NCBI GenBank assembly: GCA_964517605.1
Contig: CAZFCE010000009.1
Span: forward strand, 1-64,000
Direction: 5' to 3'
Source of the DNA: J095 sp964517605
GTDB lineage: Bacteria; Chloroflexota; Anaerolineae; 4572-78; J111
DNA: 64,000 nt
Under the pieces are notes generated by a model. The model saw only the letters and a program-made list of their open reading frames with translations, searched no databases and was not told where the DNA came from. The stretch's first letter is position 1; each line of letters starts with the position of its first letter. Positions 8,339-17,188 of the stretch are shown piece after piece. The position numbers and the translations under genes were made by a program.

Positions 8339-10396
8339 ATGTCTCAAACAGAAACCCAAATGACGAATGATCCTTTTACCGATCACCTGGTGATCACCCA
8401 CCCCGATGGGAATATCGAGCGATTCCCCTCGCCGGTGGGAGAAGCCATTGTGCGGATAGGCCGTGAGCTTGATAACGACATCATCCTCACCGACCCTCGC
8501 GCGTCACGCTATCACGCCGAAGTGCGGCAAGTGGGTCAAGTGCTGGAAATCAAAGACCTGGACAGCGCCAACGGCGTTCTGATCAACGAGAAAAAAATTG
8601 AGCCGGACACCTGGACTCCGTTCACCTCGCATCAATCACTCAAACTGGCCGAAACCCTGCTGGTGTGGGAAAAGGCCAAATCGTCCCAATCCACCGTGGT
8701 AATGGCCCGCCAGCGCCGCGACGATACCAAAGTTAGCCAGGTTCCCCCCCGCGAGCACAAACCGGCCCCTGTGATCGAAGAGAAAAAGCCGGTTCCAATG
8801 CTGCCCATTGTATTAGGCGTGGGGGTAGTGGTGGCGCTGCTGGTATTTGTGAGCGTGCTGATGCTGTATGGGCTGCCGGGCCGCTCCGGCGAAGCCACCA
8901 GCCAACCGGCTGCCGCCGTAACGGCATCGCCAGAAGCGGGCCGGGGCGAAGGCAACCTTAACCAGCAAAGCACCAGCGTTGAACCCACCGCCACGCCCAC
9001 CCCCTCTGGCCCGCAACTGGCCATCCCGGTGGTAGAATTAACCAAGTTTCAGGTTAGCCCCATTATCTTTGGCGCGTCGCCCAGCACCAACAGCGCCTAC
9101 CTGTTTATTAACGTCCGCGTGCGCAATGCCGGCAACATTCCTTTTATTTTTTCCATTAGTAATTTTTCTTTAAAGGATCGGCGTAGCGGCAAAGTCTTTA
9201 CCGAAGCCGGGGCCAACACCAGCGAAAATTACCTGAAACAACTGGGCGCGATAGACCGCTTTAAAAACTTGGCGTTAACCCCCGGCGGCAGCGTGCCGGG
9301 CAGCCTGGTTTTTGAGCTTGAAATCAACAGCTACGACCCCGAACTGGTGTTTGACGCGCCCGACGTGTCGCCGGTGGTGATCAGCCCCGGCGCAGTTAAC
9401 ATGCGCCGCGAACTGGATTTGGCCGCCGGCACGCCGCTGGCCGCGCTCAACAGCGACCAGGAAAACCAGGCCACCGCCACGCCCACCGTGGCCCCCACCC
9501 CCACCGCCACCCGCCCGCCCGAAATTCCGTCGCCGGTGGTGGTATCGCGGTCGGCATTGAAGGGTACCATCGCTTACCCCAACTACGACGGCCAAAAGTT
9601 TGATATTTACTTAGGTGATGTGGCTAGCGGCAAAACCCGCTTCTTCCGCACGCAGTCCAGCCAGCCCACCTTTAATAACGATGGTTCACGTTTGGCCATT
9701 CACTCCTGGGATAACAACTCACGGGGGCTGGTCACAATCGGCGTTGACGGCTCTAACCCCAAACTGGTGACTAACTTTATTGAAGACCAACTGCCCACCT
9801 GGACTGCCGATGGCACCGACGTGGTCTTTCTCACCCGCCGCACCGGTGACCGCAAATCAAACCTGCGGGTAGTTGACAGCAACACCGAAAAAACAGAAGG
9901 CGACATTCTGGGCGAAGGCGAATACCCCGCCATTGGCGCTAATGGCAACATGGTCTTTAAGGGTTGGGGCGTTAACGCCTACGGGCTGCGCACCAGCACC
10001 GCCAAAATGGATGACATAAAAACCGTTACCAACGCCGAATCCGATACCGCCCCGGCACTCTCGCCGGATGGCTCAAAAATCGTCTTTATGTCCAAACGAG
10101 AAGACAACTGGGACATTTATGTGTCCAACGCCGATGGCTCCGGCCTGAACCGCCTCACCACCGACCCGGCCCGCGACGGCCTGCCGGTGTGGTCGCCGGA
10201 TGGCAACGCCATCGCCTTTGTGAGCGACCGCGGCGGCGTGTGGGCCGTGTGGGTAATGACCCCCGACGGCAAAGGCGTTAGCCAGTTGTTCACAATGGCG
10301 GGCACGCCCGACGGCTTTGTAGGCAACGACACCTACGCCAGCCGAGGCTGGGCCGAAGAGCGCATAAGCTGGACAGCCAGTGAACTGGTAAAGTAA
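8339..10396 (+). CDS. FHA domain, single-pass membrane protein with PD40 propeller
   Basis: A 685-aa protein. Residues about 25-105 form an FHA phosphothreonine-binding domain (VRIGRELDNDI, DPRASRYHAEV, DLDSANGVLIN). A basic, proline-rich stretch leads to one transmembrane segment near 158-182. A low-complexity Thr/Pro/Ala linker follows, then a DUF4352-like Ig fold (about 235-350), a second PT linker, and PD40/TolB-type repeats to the end (SPDGSKIVFMS, DNWDIYVSNADGS, WSPDGNAIAFVS). The expected topology is cytoplasmic FHA with the propeller outside. The C-terminal propeller closely resembles that of the zinc-ribbon protein at 29725. FHA implies a partner phosphorylated by a Ser/Thr kinase, which is not in this window. 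Confidence 0.85.
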   Translation: MSQTETQMTNDPFTDHLVITHPDGNIERFPSPVGEAIVRIGRELDNDIILTDPRASRYHAEVRQVGQVLEIKDLDSANGVLINEKKIEPDTWTPFTSHQSLKLAETLLVWEKAKSSQSTVVMARQRRDDTKVSQVPPREHKPAPVIEEKKPVPMLPIVLGVGVVVALLVFVSVLMLYGLPGRSGEATSQPAAAVTASPEAGRGEGNLNQQSTSVEPTATPTPSGPQLAIPVVELTKFQVSPIIFGASPSTNSAYLFINVRVRNAGNIPFIFSISNFSLKDRRSGKVFTEAGANTSENYLKQLGAIDRFKNLALTPGGSVPGSLVFELEINSYDPELVFDAPDVSPVVISPGAVNMRRELDLAAGTPLAALNSDQENQATATPTVAPTPTATRPPEIPSPVVVSRSALKGTIAYPNYDGQKFDIYLGDVASGKTRFFRTQSSQPTFNNDGSRLAIHSWDNNSRGLVTIGVDGSNPKLVTNFIEDQLPTWTADGTDVVFLTRRTGDRKSNLRVVDSNTEKTEGDILGEGEYPAIGANGNMVFKGWGVNAYGLRTSTAKMDDIKTVTNAESDTAPALSPDGSKIVFMSKREDNWDIYVSNADGSGLNRLTTDPARDGLPVWSPDGNAIAFVSDRGGVWAVWVMTPDGKGVSQLFTMAGTPDGFVGNDTYASRGWAEERISWTASELVK

Positions 10397-10404
10397 CAAC
10401 CATC

Positions 10405-10434
10405 AAGGGCGACCAGCAGGTCGCCCTTCTTCTT
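10405..10434 (+). terminator. Rho-independent terminator
   Basis: AAGGGCGACC (10405-10414), loop AGCA, GGTCGCCCTT (10419-10428), then a T-rich tail. Confidence 0.85.
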
Positions 10435-10508
10435 CATCCATTTTGAAAAATAAATCAACCAGAGTTGCCTAATTTTATTGATAATAAAGTTTATAAAAAA
10501 TATAAAAA

Positions 10509-10536
10509 TTGACAAAAGTCGGTAACGTTTTATAAT
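10509..10536 (+). promoter_or_regulatory. Consensus sigma70 promoter for the radical SAM gene at 10639
   Basis: TTGACA at 10509-10514, a 16-base spacer and TATAAT at 10531-10536. Both hexamers match the consensus exactly. Confidence 0.8.
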
Positions 10537-10559
10537 CACAATTCATTAATACTGTGGGC

Positions 10560-10623
10560 AACTCAACATAAAAAATTGAGTTGGCGAAACGGAGCGCGGA
10601 GTGTTCGCTCCCGGCTCTTTTTT
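10560..10623 (+). promoter_or_regulatory. Structured leader, possible attenuator
   Basis: Two stem-loops follow the promoter: AACTCAA (10560-10566) with TTGAGTT (10576-10582), and GGAGCG (10591-10596) with CGCTCC (10606-10611). A run of six T ends at 10623, just before the AAGGAGGT ribosome site. No known riboswitch consensus is recognised. Confidence 0.35.
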
Positions 10624-10638
10624 GAAGGAGGTGTATTT

Positions 10639-12081
10639 GTGGCAAAAGTTTTGTGGGTAGAAAAACAAATTGATTACGAACCCCAGGGCATTATGTCCAT
10701 GTCGGCGGTGCTTAAAGAAGCGGGCCACCAGGTGCAGCTAACCATTGCCGCCCAGGAAAACCCGGTTGAATTTGCCAAAGCCTACCAACCCGACATCATC
10801 GGCTACAGCATGATGACCGGTTCGCAACACTACTACTTTAACCTCAACCGCGCCATCAAAACGGCGTTAAACGGCCACAAAACTATGTCGGTGTTTGGCG
10901 GGCCGCACGCCACCTTCTTCCCCGATATTATTCAGGAGAACGGCGTAGATGGCGTATGCGTGGGCGAGGGCGAAGGCCCGTTGCTTGATTTGGCCAACGC
11001 TCTGGACAAAGGCGGGCTGGACCCCAACCTGCCCAACTGGTGGTTTGATATTGACGGCGAAATTGTAAAAAACCCGGTGCGCCCGCTCATCCGCAAACTG
11101 GGCGACCTGCCCATGCCCGACCGCGAACTGATTTACAGTAAACACGCGCCTACCCGCAACAGCCCCATCAAACACTTTATGGCCAGCCGGGGTTGCCCGT
11201 ACAACTGCACCTACTGTTTTAATCACGCCTGGTACCAAATTTACTCCCGCGAAAAACGCGGCTACCAGCGCACCGTCGATTCGGTGATAGAGGAAGTCAA
11301 CTGGGTGCGCCAGCGTTACCCGCTGGAACAGGTGGTGTTTTTGGATGACTTGTTCATCATCTTTGTGGATTGGCTGGAAGAATTTGCCCAGAAATTCCCC
11401 AAAGAAGTGGGGCTGCCCTTTTTTGCCAACGTGCGCTCTAACCTGATTACTCCGGAGAAAGTGGCGCTGCTCAAAAAAGCCGGAGCCAACACCGTGAGCA
11501 TGGGCATTGAAGCCGGCAACGACCGCCTGCGCAACGATTTACTCAAGCGCAAAATGTCGCGGGAAACCATCATCGAATCGGGCCGCATGCTCCACGAGGC
11601 CGGCATTAACCTGACCGCCACCAACATTCTGGCGCTGCCCACCGGCACGCTTGAGGACGATATTGACACCATGCGCCTCAACGCCGCCGCCAAAGTAAAA
11701 TACGCCCACGCCTTTTTGTTTCAACCCTACCCCGCCACCGAACTGGGCGAATTTACCAAACAAAACGGCCACATGGCCGGCAGCTTTGAGGATATTGGGG
11801 CCATTGCCTGGGATAGCTCAATTTTGGTGCGCGACGAGCGGGAAAAAAATCAAATGGAAAACTTGCAGCGCTGGTTTGCTATGGGCGTAGAAGCGCCGTG
11901 GCTGGAACCGCTCATCCGCGTTTTAATCAAATCGCCGCGCAACAAATTGATTGATACGGCCTACTGGTGGATTCACAAATTGTTTAAGGGGTGGGCCATT
12001 ACCCACCGCGTTCACCCCGTAAAAATCACGCCCAAACTGCTCTGGACTAACGCCAAACACTTTATCCAGATGGAAGCCTGA
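10639..12081 (+). CDS. B12-binding-domain radical SAM protein
   Basis: A 480-aa member of the cobalamin-binding radical SAM class. The N-terminal domain has SVFGGPHATFFPD near residue 88 and VCVGEGEGPLL; the radical SAM motif CPYNCTYC lies near residue 186, followed by FLDDLFI and the GIEAGNDRLRNDLLKR block. AAGGAGGT at 10624-10631 selects GTG at 10639; the longer frame from 10576 would lie within the leader hairpins. It has its own strong promoter and a structured leader, and is closed by a terminator, so it is a single-gene unit apart from the 3189-8187 operon. It resembles anaerobic cyclase/methyltransferase-like proteins, but no exact function can be given. Confidence 0.87.
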   Translation: MAKVLWVEKQIDYEPQGIMSMSAVLKEAGHQVQLTIAAQENPVEFAKAYQPDIIGYSMMTGSQHYYFNLNRAIKTALNGHKTMSVFGGPHATFFPDIIQENGVDGVCVGEGEGPLLDLANALDKGGLDPNLPNWWFDIDGEIVKNPVRPLIRKLGDLPMPDRELIYSKHAPTRNSPIKHFMASRGCPYNCTYCFNHAWYQIYSREKRGYQRTVDSVIEEVNWVRQRYPLEQVVFLDDLFIIFVDWLEEFAQKFPKEVGLPFFANVRSNLITPEKVALLKKAGANTVSMGIEAGNDRLRNDLLKRKMSRETIIESGRMLHEAGINLTATNILALPTGTLEDDIDTMRLNAAAKVKYAHAFLFQPYPATELGEFTKQNGHMAGSFEDIGAIAWDSSILVRDEREKNQMENLQRWFAMGVEAPWLEPLIRVLIKSPRNKLIDTAYWWIHKLFKGWAITHRVHPVKITPKLLWTNAKHFIQMEA

Positions 12082-12101
12082 TCCATTTGCCGTGCTTTTT
12101 C

Positions 12102-12133
12102 AAAAGGCTCACCTTAAGTGGTGGGCCTTTTTT
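12102..12133 (+). terminator. Rho-independent terminator
   Basis: AAAAGGCTCACC (12102-12113) pairs with GGTGGGCCTTTT (12120-12131) with one G-T pair, followed by more T. Confidence 0.8.
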
Positions 12134-12148
12134 CGTTTAAATCTTACT

Positions 12149-12176
12149 TTGACACCTACCTTAATTCTACTATAAT
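12149..12176 (+). promoter_or_regulatory. Consensus promoter of the nucleoside salvage locus
   Basis: TTGACA at 12149-12154, a 16-base spacer and TATAAT at 12171-12176, both exact consensus hexamers. It lies about 130 bases before the ribokinase start. Confidence 0.8.
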
Positions 12177-12211
12177 TGAGCCATAATTCCTCTGGACCAT
12201 CATTACCGGCG

Positions 12212-12232
12212 CGGTGTGGTTTTGCCACACCG
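12212..12232. promoter_or_regulatory. Perfect 8-bp inverted repeat in the 5' leader of rbsK
   Basis: CGGTGTGG, loop TTTTG, CCACACCG. It lies about 30 bases past the expected transcription start, so it could be an operator or an RNA hairpin; no T run follows. Confidence 0.45.
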
Positions 12233-12307
12233 TGTTACATTATTGGCCAATGCAACCAGAAACAACGTTTCTAAATTGCATTTAATCTCTCCAAACAGGT
12301 TAAAACC

Positions 12308-13228
12308 ATGACACTATTGGTTTTTGGCAGTATCAATATGGATTTAGTAGCCCGCACCCCGCGCTTGCCCGCTCCCGCCGAAACAATCACCGGCCACGAA
12401 TTTTTCACCGCTCCCGGCGGCAAAGGCGCTAACCAGGCCGTAGCCGCCGCCCGGCTGCAAACTCCCACCAAAATGATTGGCCGCGTTGGCGGCGATGGCT
12501 TTGGCGCGGAGTTGCTCCAAAACCTGCAAGCCAACGGCGTTGATACCGCCCCGGTGCTGGTAGATAACGAAGTGTCGTCGGGCGTGGCCATCATTGCCGT
12601 AGACGATGCCGCCCAAAACAACATAATCATTATTCCCGGCGCTAATGGCCGGGTAAGCCAGCCGGATGTAGACCGGCTGGAAGAGCATTTGGCCGGAGCC
12701 AAAGCGCTGCTGCTACAACTCGAAGTGCCGCTCAGCGCCACGCTGGCTGCCGCCCAACTGGCGCAACGCCACGGCGTTACCGTGGTGCTGGATCCGGCTC
12801 CGGCCCGCCCGCTGCCCCCGGAACTGTATCCGTTGGTTAACATTATCACCCCCAACGAAGTTGAAGCGGCCCAACTGGTGGGCTTTGCGGTAACTACGCC
12901 CGCAGAAGCCTTTAAAGCCGCCGACGTGCTGCTGGAGCGCGGCGTAGAAACCGCCGTCATCAAAATGGGCGCGTTGGGCGCGGCGTTTGCCACCCGGCGC
13001 GGTGAGCGCGGTTTTCTCCCGGCTTTTAGCATTAAAGCGGTTGATACCGTAGCCGCCGGCGATGCCTTTAACGGCGGCCTGGCTACCGCATTGCTGCACG
13101 GCCTGGAACTGGCAGAGGCCATTCGCTGGGGAGCCGCCGCCGGGGCGCTATCGGCCACCAAATCGGGCGCGCAGCCTTCGATGCCCAGCCGCGCTGAATT
13201 TGATCAATTTCTGGCCAGCCGGAACTAA
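12308..13228 (+). CDS. rbsK: Ribokinase
   Basis: PfkB-family sugar kinase that converts ribose to ribose 5-phosphate with ATP in the cytoplasm. The 306-aa protein shows the ribokinase signature blocks: GSINMDLVARTPRLP at the N-terminus, APGGKGANQAVAAARL near residue 38, and the catalytic VDTVAAGDAFNGGLAT near residue 245 with the Asp base. The length is standard. It is the first gene of the long nucleoside locus and sits 8 bases before a nucleoside hydrolase, which would supply its ribose. The start ATG follows a weak AACAGG. Ribokinase is the best call among PfkB members here; activity on deoxyribose cannot be excluded. Confidence 0.9.
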   Translation: MTLLVFGSINMDLVARTPRLPAPAETITGHEFFTAPGGKGANQAVAAARLQTPTKMIGRVGGDGFGAELLQNLQANGVDTAPVLVDNEVSSGVAIIAVDDAAQNNIIIIPGANGRVSQPDVDRLEEHLAGAKALLLQLEVPLSATLAAAQLAQRHGVTVVLDPAPARPLPPELYPLVNIITPNEVEAAQLVGFAVTTPAEAFKAADVLLERGVETAVIKMGALGAAFATRRGERGFLPAFSIKAVDTVAAGDAFNGGLATALLHGLELAEAIRWGAAAGALSATKSGAQPSMPSRAEFDQFLASRN

Positions 13229-13236
13229 CCACTCCC

Positions 13237-14163
13237 ATGAAGCTGATTATAGATACCGACGCCGGGATTGACGATGCCGTTGCCATTTTAATGGCGTTAA
13301 ACCACCCCCAAACCACCCTGCTGGCGCTTACCACGGTGATGGGCAACATTTCGCTGGAACAGGCCACCCACAACACCGGCGTAATTTTAGATGTAGCCAA
13401 CGCGCCGGCCATTCCCGTTTACCGGGGCTGCGGGCGGCCATTGCTTCAATACGCGCCGCTTGATGCCGCCATAATCCACGGCGCAGATGGCCTGGGCGGG
13501 GCCAGCGTGCCCACCGCCCGCTCCATTCAACCCGAAGCCGCCAGCCTGGCGCTGGTGCGGCTGGCCAGAGAATATCCGGGGCAAATTACCCTGGTCACGC
13601 TTGGCCCGCTCACCAATATTGCGTTGGCCATGCGGCTGGCCCCCGATTTTTTAACCAACCTCAACCAACTGGTGATTATGGGCGGCAGCGTTGATGGCCG
13701 GGGCAACACCACGCCCGCCGCCGAATTTAACCTGTTGGTTGACCCCGAAGCGGCGGCGGCGGTATTTGAAGCCTGTCACCGCGCTCACCTTGAGCCGTTG
13801 GTAGTTTCGTGGGAAACCACGCTCACCCACGCCATCCCCATGCCGGATTGGGACAATCTCATTGCCGGGGCTTCGCCCGTGGCGCAGTTTTTGCAAAAAA
13901 TGACCGACCACCTCAAGCGCATCTGGGATTTTGGCAGTGTGCTGTGGCCCGATCCGCTGGCGATGGCCGTGGCGCTGGAACCAGACCTCATCATTGAGCA
14001 GGAAGCCCGGCACGTAACAGTGGCCTACGGCCACACTCCGGCCCGGGGCCATACCATTGTTGACTATCGGGTGGCGGCAGATGTTCAACACCCCAACGCC
14101 CGACTGGTTAGAAAAATAAATTTACCGGAATTTGAAAAACTGTTGTGCCAAATCACGCAGTAA
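13237..14163 (+). CDS. Inosine-uridine-type nucleoside hydrolase
   Basis: Cytoplasmic enzyme that hydrolyses ribonucleosides to base and ribose. The 308-aa protein starts with the Ca2+-binding motif of the family, IIDTDAGIDDA (residues 4-14), and has GPLTNIALAMRL near residue 126 and IMGGSVDGRGNTTPAAEFN near 147. Near 230 it reads DFGSVLWPDPLAMAVALEPD, with the Asp of the C-terminal metal site; the usual His is replaced by Trp-Pro in that block, which may shift base specificity. It sits between ribokinase and the BMP-type binding protein in one apparent operon. The exact substrate (purine, pyrimidine or both) is not resolved. A second copy lies at 25214. Confidence 0.88.
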   Translation: MKLIIDTDAGIDDAVAILMALNHPQTTLLALTTVMGNISLEQATHNTGVILDVANAPAIPVYRGCGRPLLQYAPLDAAIIHGADGLGGASVPTARSIQPEAASLALVRLAREYPGQITLVTLGPLTNIALAMRLAPDFLTNLNQLVIMGGSVDGRGNTTPAAEFNLLVDPEAAAAVFEACHRAHLEPLVVSWETTLTHAIPMPDWDNLIAGASPVAQFLQKMTDHLKRIWDFGSVLWPDPLAMAVALEPDLIIEQEARHVTVAYGHTPARGHTIVDYRVAADVQHPNARLVRKINLPEFEKLLCQITQ

Positions 14164-14292
14164 AGGAGGAGACTTAATCAACCCCGGAGGCGGATTAAAA
14201 CCGGCTCCAACCGCATCAATTTAGCTAAAATTTGCCTGTTTGGGGCAAACAGCAGTAACCAACTTACTTTTTATCAATCAGGAGGAGATAAA

Positions 14293-15438
14293 ATGACTCG
14301 AAAATTGATGGCCTTACTGGCAATATTAACCATTGTGCTTACCATTGCCGCTTGTGGCGGCGCGGCCACGCCCGCCGCCGAAAAACCTGCCAGCGGTGCG
14401 GCCAAACCTGCCGCCGAAAAAAGCAGCGACGAAGCGGCTAAACCCGCCGCCGAAAAAAGCGACAGCAAAGAACCCCTCAAAGTTTTGTTGTTCATCAACG
14501 GCGTGCTGGGCGATAAATCCTTTTTTGACTCTGCGCAACGCGGCGTAACCCGCGCCGAAAAAGAACTGGGCATCAAATCAAAAACCATTGAAGCCGGCTT
14601 GGACGAAACCAATTGGGAGTCGGCGCTGGTTGATGCTGCCGCCAACGAAGATTACGATGTGTTGATTGTGGGCACTTACCAAATGATTTCGTACCTGGAA
14701 AAAGTTGCCCCGCAATACCCCAACAAAAAATTTATCATTTTTGACGCCGACGTAAACTACGACAGCAAATGCTGCGCCAACGTTTACTCCATACTCTACA
14801 AACAGAACGAAGGCTCTTACCTGGCCGGCGTGTACGCTGCCGCCATGACCACCCAAAATATGCCCGGCATAAACCCCGAAACCATTATCGGCTCGGTGGG
14901 CGGGCAGGAAATCCCGGTTATTCTTGACTTTATGGTGGGCTACGAGCAGGGCGCTAAAGACACCAACCCCAAAGTTACCTCCATTCGCCAGTTTGCCAAT
15001 AGCTGGAACGACCCGGCCAAAGGCAAAGAACTAGCCAAAGCCCAGTACAGCCAGGGCGCCGACATCGTATTCCAGATTGCCGGCGGCACCGGCCAGGGCG
15101 TGTTTGAAGCCGCCGTTGAAGATGGCCACTACGCCATTGGCGTTGACTCTGACCAGGCGTTGATTGTAGAAAGCGCCGACCCCAACCAGGCCGCCCGGGT
15201 GCTCACCTCGATGATGAAGAACGTGGACAACTCGCTGTACCGCGCGCTTGATTTGCACCTGAAAGGCCAGCTAAAATACGGCCAAAAAGAAGCTCTGGGG
15301 CTGGCCGAAGGCGGCATTGGTTTGGCCCGCAATAAATTCTACGATAAGAGCACGCCCGATGAAGTGAAAAAACTGGTTGACGCCGCCGAACAAAAAATCA
15401 TCAAGGGCGAAATCAAGGTAGACAGCGCCTTTAAATAA
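14293..15438 (+). CDS. BMP-family nucleoside-binding lipoprotein of an ABC transporter
   Basis: Extracytoplasmic substrate-binding protein of the Bmp/Med/PnrA family, expected to bind purine or pyrimidine nucleosides. The 381-aa protein has a lipoprotein signal peptide with lipobox TIAAC (Cys near residue 19), followed by an Ala/Pro/Lys-rich linker with three near-repeats of KPAAEKS. The mature domain shows VLLFINGVLGDKSFFDSA, the DVLIVGTY block and FQIAGGTGQGVFEAA. AGGAGGAG lies 7 bases before the ATG. It is followed by a long hairpin (15487-15539) and then the ATPase and permease genes. The abundance of the binding protein is probably set by that hairpin, as is common in such operons. Confidence 0.9.
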   Translation: MTRKLMALLAILTIVLTIAACGGAATPAAEKPASGAAKPAAEKSSDEAAKPAAEKSDSKEPLKVLLFINGVLGDKSFFDSAQRGVTRAEKELGIKSKTIEAGLDETNWESALVDAAANEDYDVLIVGTYQMISYLEKVAPQYPNKKFIIFDADVNYDSKCCANVYSILYKQNEGSYLAGVYAAAMTTQNMPGINPETIIGSVGGQEIPVILDFMVGYEQGAKDTNPKVTSIRQFANSWNDPAKGKELAKAQYSQGADIVFQIAGGTGQGVFEAAVEDGHYAIGVDSDQALIVESADPNQAARVLTSMMKNVDNSLYRALDLHLKGQLKYGQKEALGLAEGGIGLARNKFYDKSTPDEVKKLVDAAEQKIIKGEIKVDSAFK

Positions 15439-15486
15439 ACCGCTTTCTCCCCTGCCAAAGAGAGAAACCGATTACCCGTAATTTTG

Positions 15487-15539
15487 CCCCACACCCCAAA
15501 GCCTTTTCGCCCAACAGGAGAAGAGGCCGGGGTGTGGGG
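15487..15539 (+). terminator. Strong stem-loop between binding-protein and ATPase genes
   Basis: CCCCACACCCC (15487-15497) pairs perfectly with GGGGTGTGGGG (15529-15539), followed by ATTTT. It probably gives partial termination or protects the 3' end of the binding-protein mRNA, so that this gene is expressed above the rest of the operon. Confidence 0.65.
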
Positions 15540-15637
15540 ATTTTCAGACACAAAGAAACAAAACCACAACCTGAGTTAGCGTAACCTGCGGGGCCGCCGG
15601 CCTGGGCAGGTTTATCATTTTTTTGCGGAGCTGGTTT

Positions 15638-17188
15638 ATGCCCCCACTTGTAGATATGAAAGACATCATCAAAATGTACCCCAACGGCGTTGTTGCCAAC
15701 CGGGATGTGAATTTCTCCGTGCAAAAAGGCGAAATTCATGCCCTTGTGGGCGAAAATGGCGCGGGCAAAAGCACTTTGATGAAAATTTTATACGGCCTGG
15801 AACAACCCACCAGCGGCCAGATTATCCTCAACGGCAAACCCGAAAAAATCCACAACCCCCACCACGCCATTGATTTGGGGATTGGCATGGTTCACCAAAA
15901 CTTTATGCTGGTGCCATCGTTTACCATCGCCGAAAATGTGGTGCTGGGGCGCGAGCCGCGCCGCCGCCAGCTCATCAACTTTGCCGAATCGGTGCGCATT
16001 ACCGAGGCGTTGTCCAAAGAGTACGGGCTGGAGGTTGACCCCACCGCCAGAGTAGAAGCCACGCCCGTGGGCATGCGCCAGCGCGTGGAAATTTTAAAAA
16101 CGCTCTTTCGGGGCGCGGATTTGCTGATTTTAGACGAACCCACTGCCGTGCTCACCCCGCAAGAAACCGACGACCTGTTTGATGCCGTGCGCCGGCTGGT
16201 GGATCAGGGTAAAACCGTTATTTTTATCACCCACAAACTGGTTGAAGTTAAAGAAATTTCGGACCGGGTGACGGTAATGCGGCATGGCCGGGTTACCGGC
16301 GATGCCATTACCACCGCCTCCGTTACCGAAGAGGAAATTGCCCGGCTGATGGTGGGCCGCGAAGTTTTCTTTCAAATTGACAAACCGGCCCAATCGCGCG
16401 GCCCGGCGGTGGCCCAGGTGCGCAACCTCAGCTACATTTCAGAAACCGGGCGACCCATGCTCCGCGATGTGAGCTTTAATGTGTACGGCGGCGAAATTTT
16501 GGGCATTGCTGGCGTGGAAGGCAACGGGCAAACCCAACTGGCCGAAGTGCTGAGCGGGTTAAAACCGGCCGCCACTGGCGAAGTGCGGGTGGACGGAGCC
16601 TCGATTTTGGGGCACGGCCCGCGCGCAGTGCGGCAGGCCAGGGTGGCGCACATCCCCGAAGACCGGCTGACCAACGGCGTGGCTCTGGATGCCACCATTG
16701 CCGAAAATCTGGTGGTTGACCGCTACTACCAGCCGCCCTTCACCCGCTCCAAATGGATTCTCAGCCCGGCCAAACTGCGCGAAAACGCCCAAATCCTGAT
16801 GCAAAAGTTTGATATCCGGGCCGCCGGCTGCGACGCGCCCATTGGTTCGCTGTCGGGGGGAAATATGCAAAAAGTAATTTTGGCCCGCGAATTCTCATCA
16901 GACCCGGCCATGCTGATTGCCGCCCAGCCCACTCGCGGCGTGGATATTGGGGCCAGCGAATTTGTGCGCAAACAACTGGTTGAAGAGCGCAACAAAGGCA
17001 AGGCGGTACTGCTGATTTCGGCGGATTTGGCCGAGGTGATGAGCCTGGCCGACAGAATTGCCGTAATGTACAAAGGCCAGATTGCCGGCATTTTCCACAA
17101 CACCCCCGACCTCACCGAAACGGAACTGGGGCTGTACATGCTGGGCCTCAAACAACAATCTCCCGCCGAACTGGAGCAAATGCAATGA
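15638..17188 (+). CDS. ABC transporter ATPase, nucleoside type (YufO/NupO-like), two domains
   Basis: A duplicated ATP-binding protein of about 516 aa energising the nucleoside importer. The first domain has Walker A GENGAGKST near residue 41 and Walker B LLILDEPTAVLTP near 160. The second domain has the degenerate P-loop GVEGNGQTQL and the signature SLSGGNMQKVILARE, then PTRGVDIGA. Loss of a canonical second Walker A and of a clear first signature is usual in this sugar/nucleoside subfamily. The frame opens at TTG 15623, but GCGGAG at 15626 fits ATG at 15638. Its stop overlaps the next start by 4 bases. The pairing with a BMP-type binding protein favours nucleosides over sugars. Confidence 0.9.
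   Translation: MPPLVDMKDIIKMYPNGVVANRDVNFSVQKGEIHALVGENGAGKSTLMKILYGLEQPTSGQIILNGKPEKIHNPHHAIDLGIGMVHQNFMLVPSFTIAENVVLGREPRRRQLINFAESVRITEALSKEYGLEVDPTARVEATPVGMRQRVEILKTLFRGADLLILDEPTAVLTPQETDDLFDAVRRLVDQGKTVIFITHKLVEVKEISDRVTVMRHGRVTGDAITTASVTEEEIARLMVGREVFFQIDKPAQSRGPAVAQVRNLSYISETGRPMLRDVSFNVYGGEILGIAGVEGNGQTQLAEVLSGLKPAATGEVRVDGASILGHGPRAVRQARVAHIPEDRLTNGVALDATIAENLVVDRYYQPPFTRSKWILSPAKLRENAQILMQKFDIRAAGCDAPIGSLSGGNMQKVILAREFSSDPAMLIAAQPTRGVDIGASEFVRKQLVEERNKGKAVLLISADLAEVMSLADRIAVMYKGQIAGIFHNTPDLTETELGLYMLGLKQQSPAELEQMQ

Noticed and set aside
14164..14292. Purine or other nucleoside-linked riboswitch before the BMP lipoprotein gene
   Set aside because: The gap has no recognisable aptamer consensus and no terminator pair; it reads as a plain spacer with AGGAGGAG.
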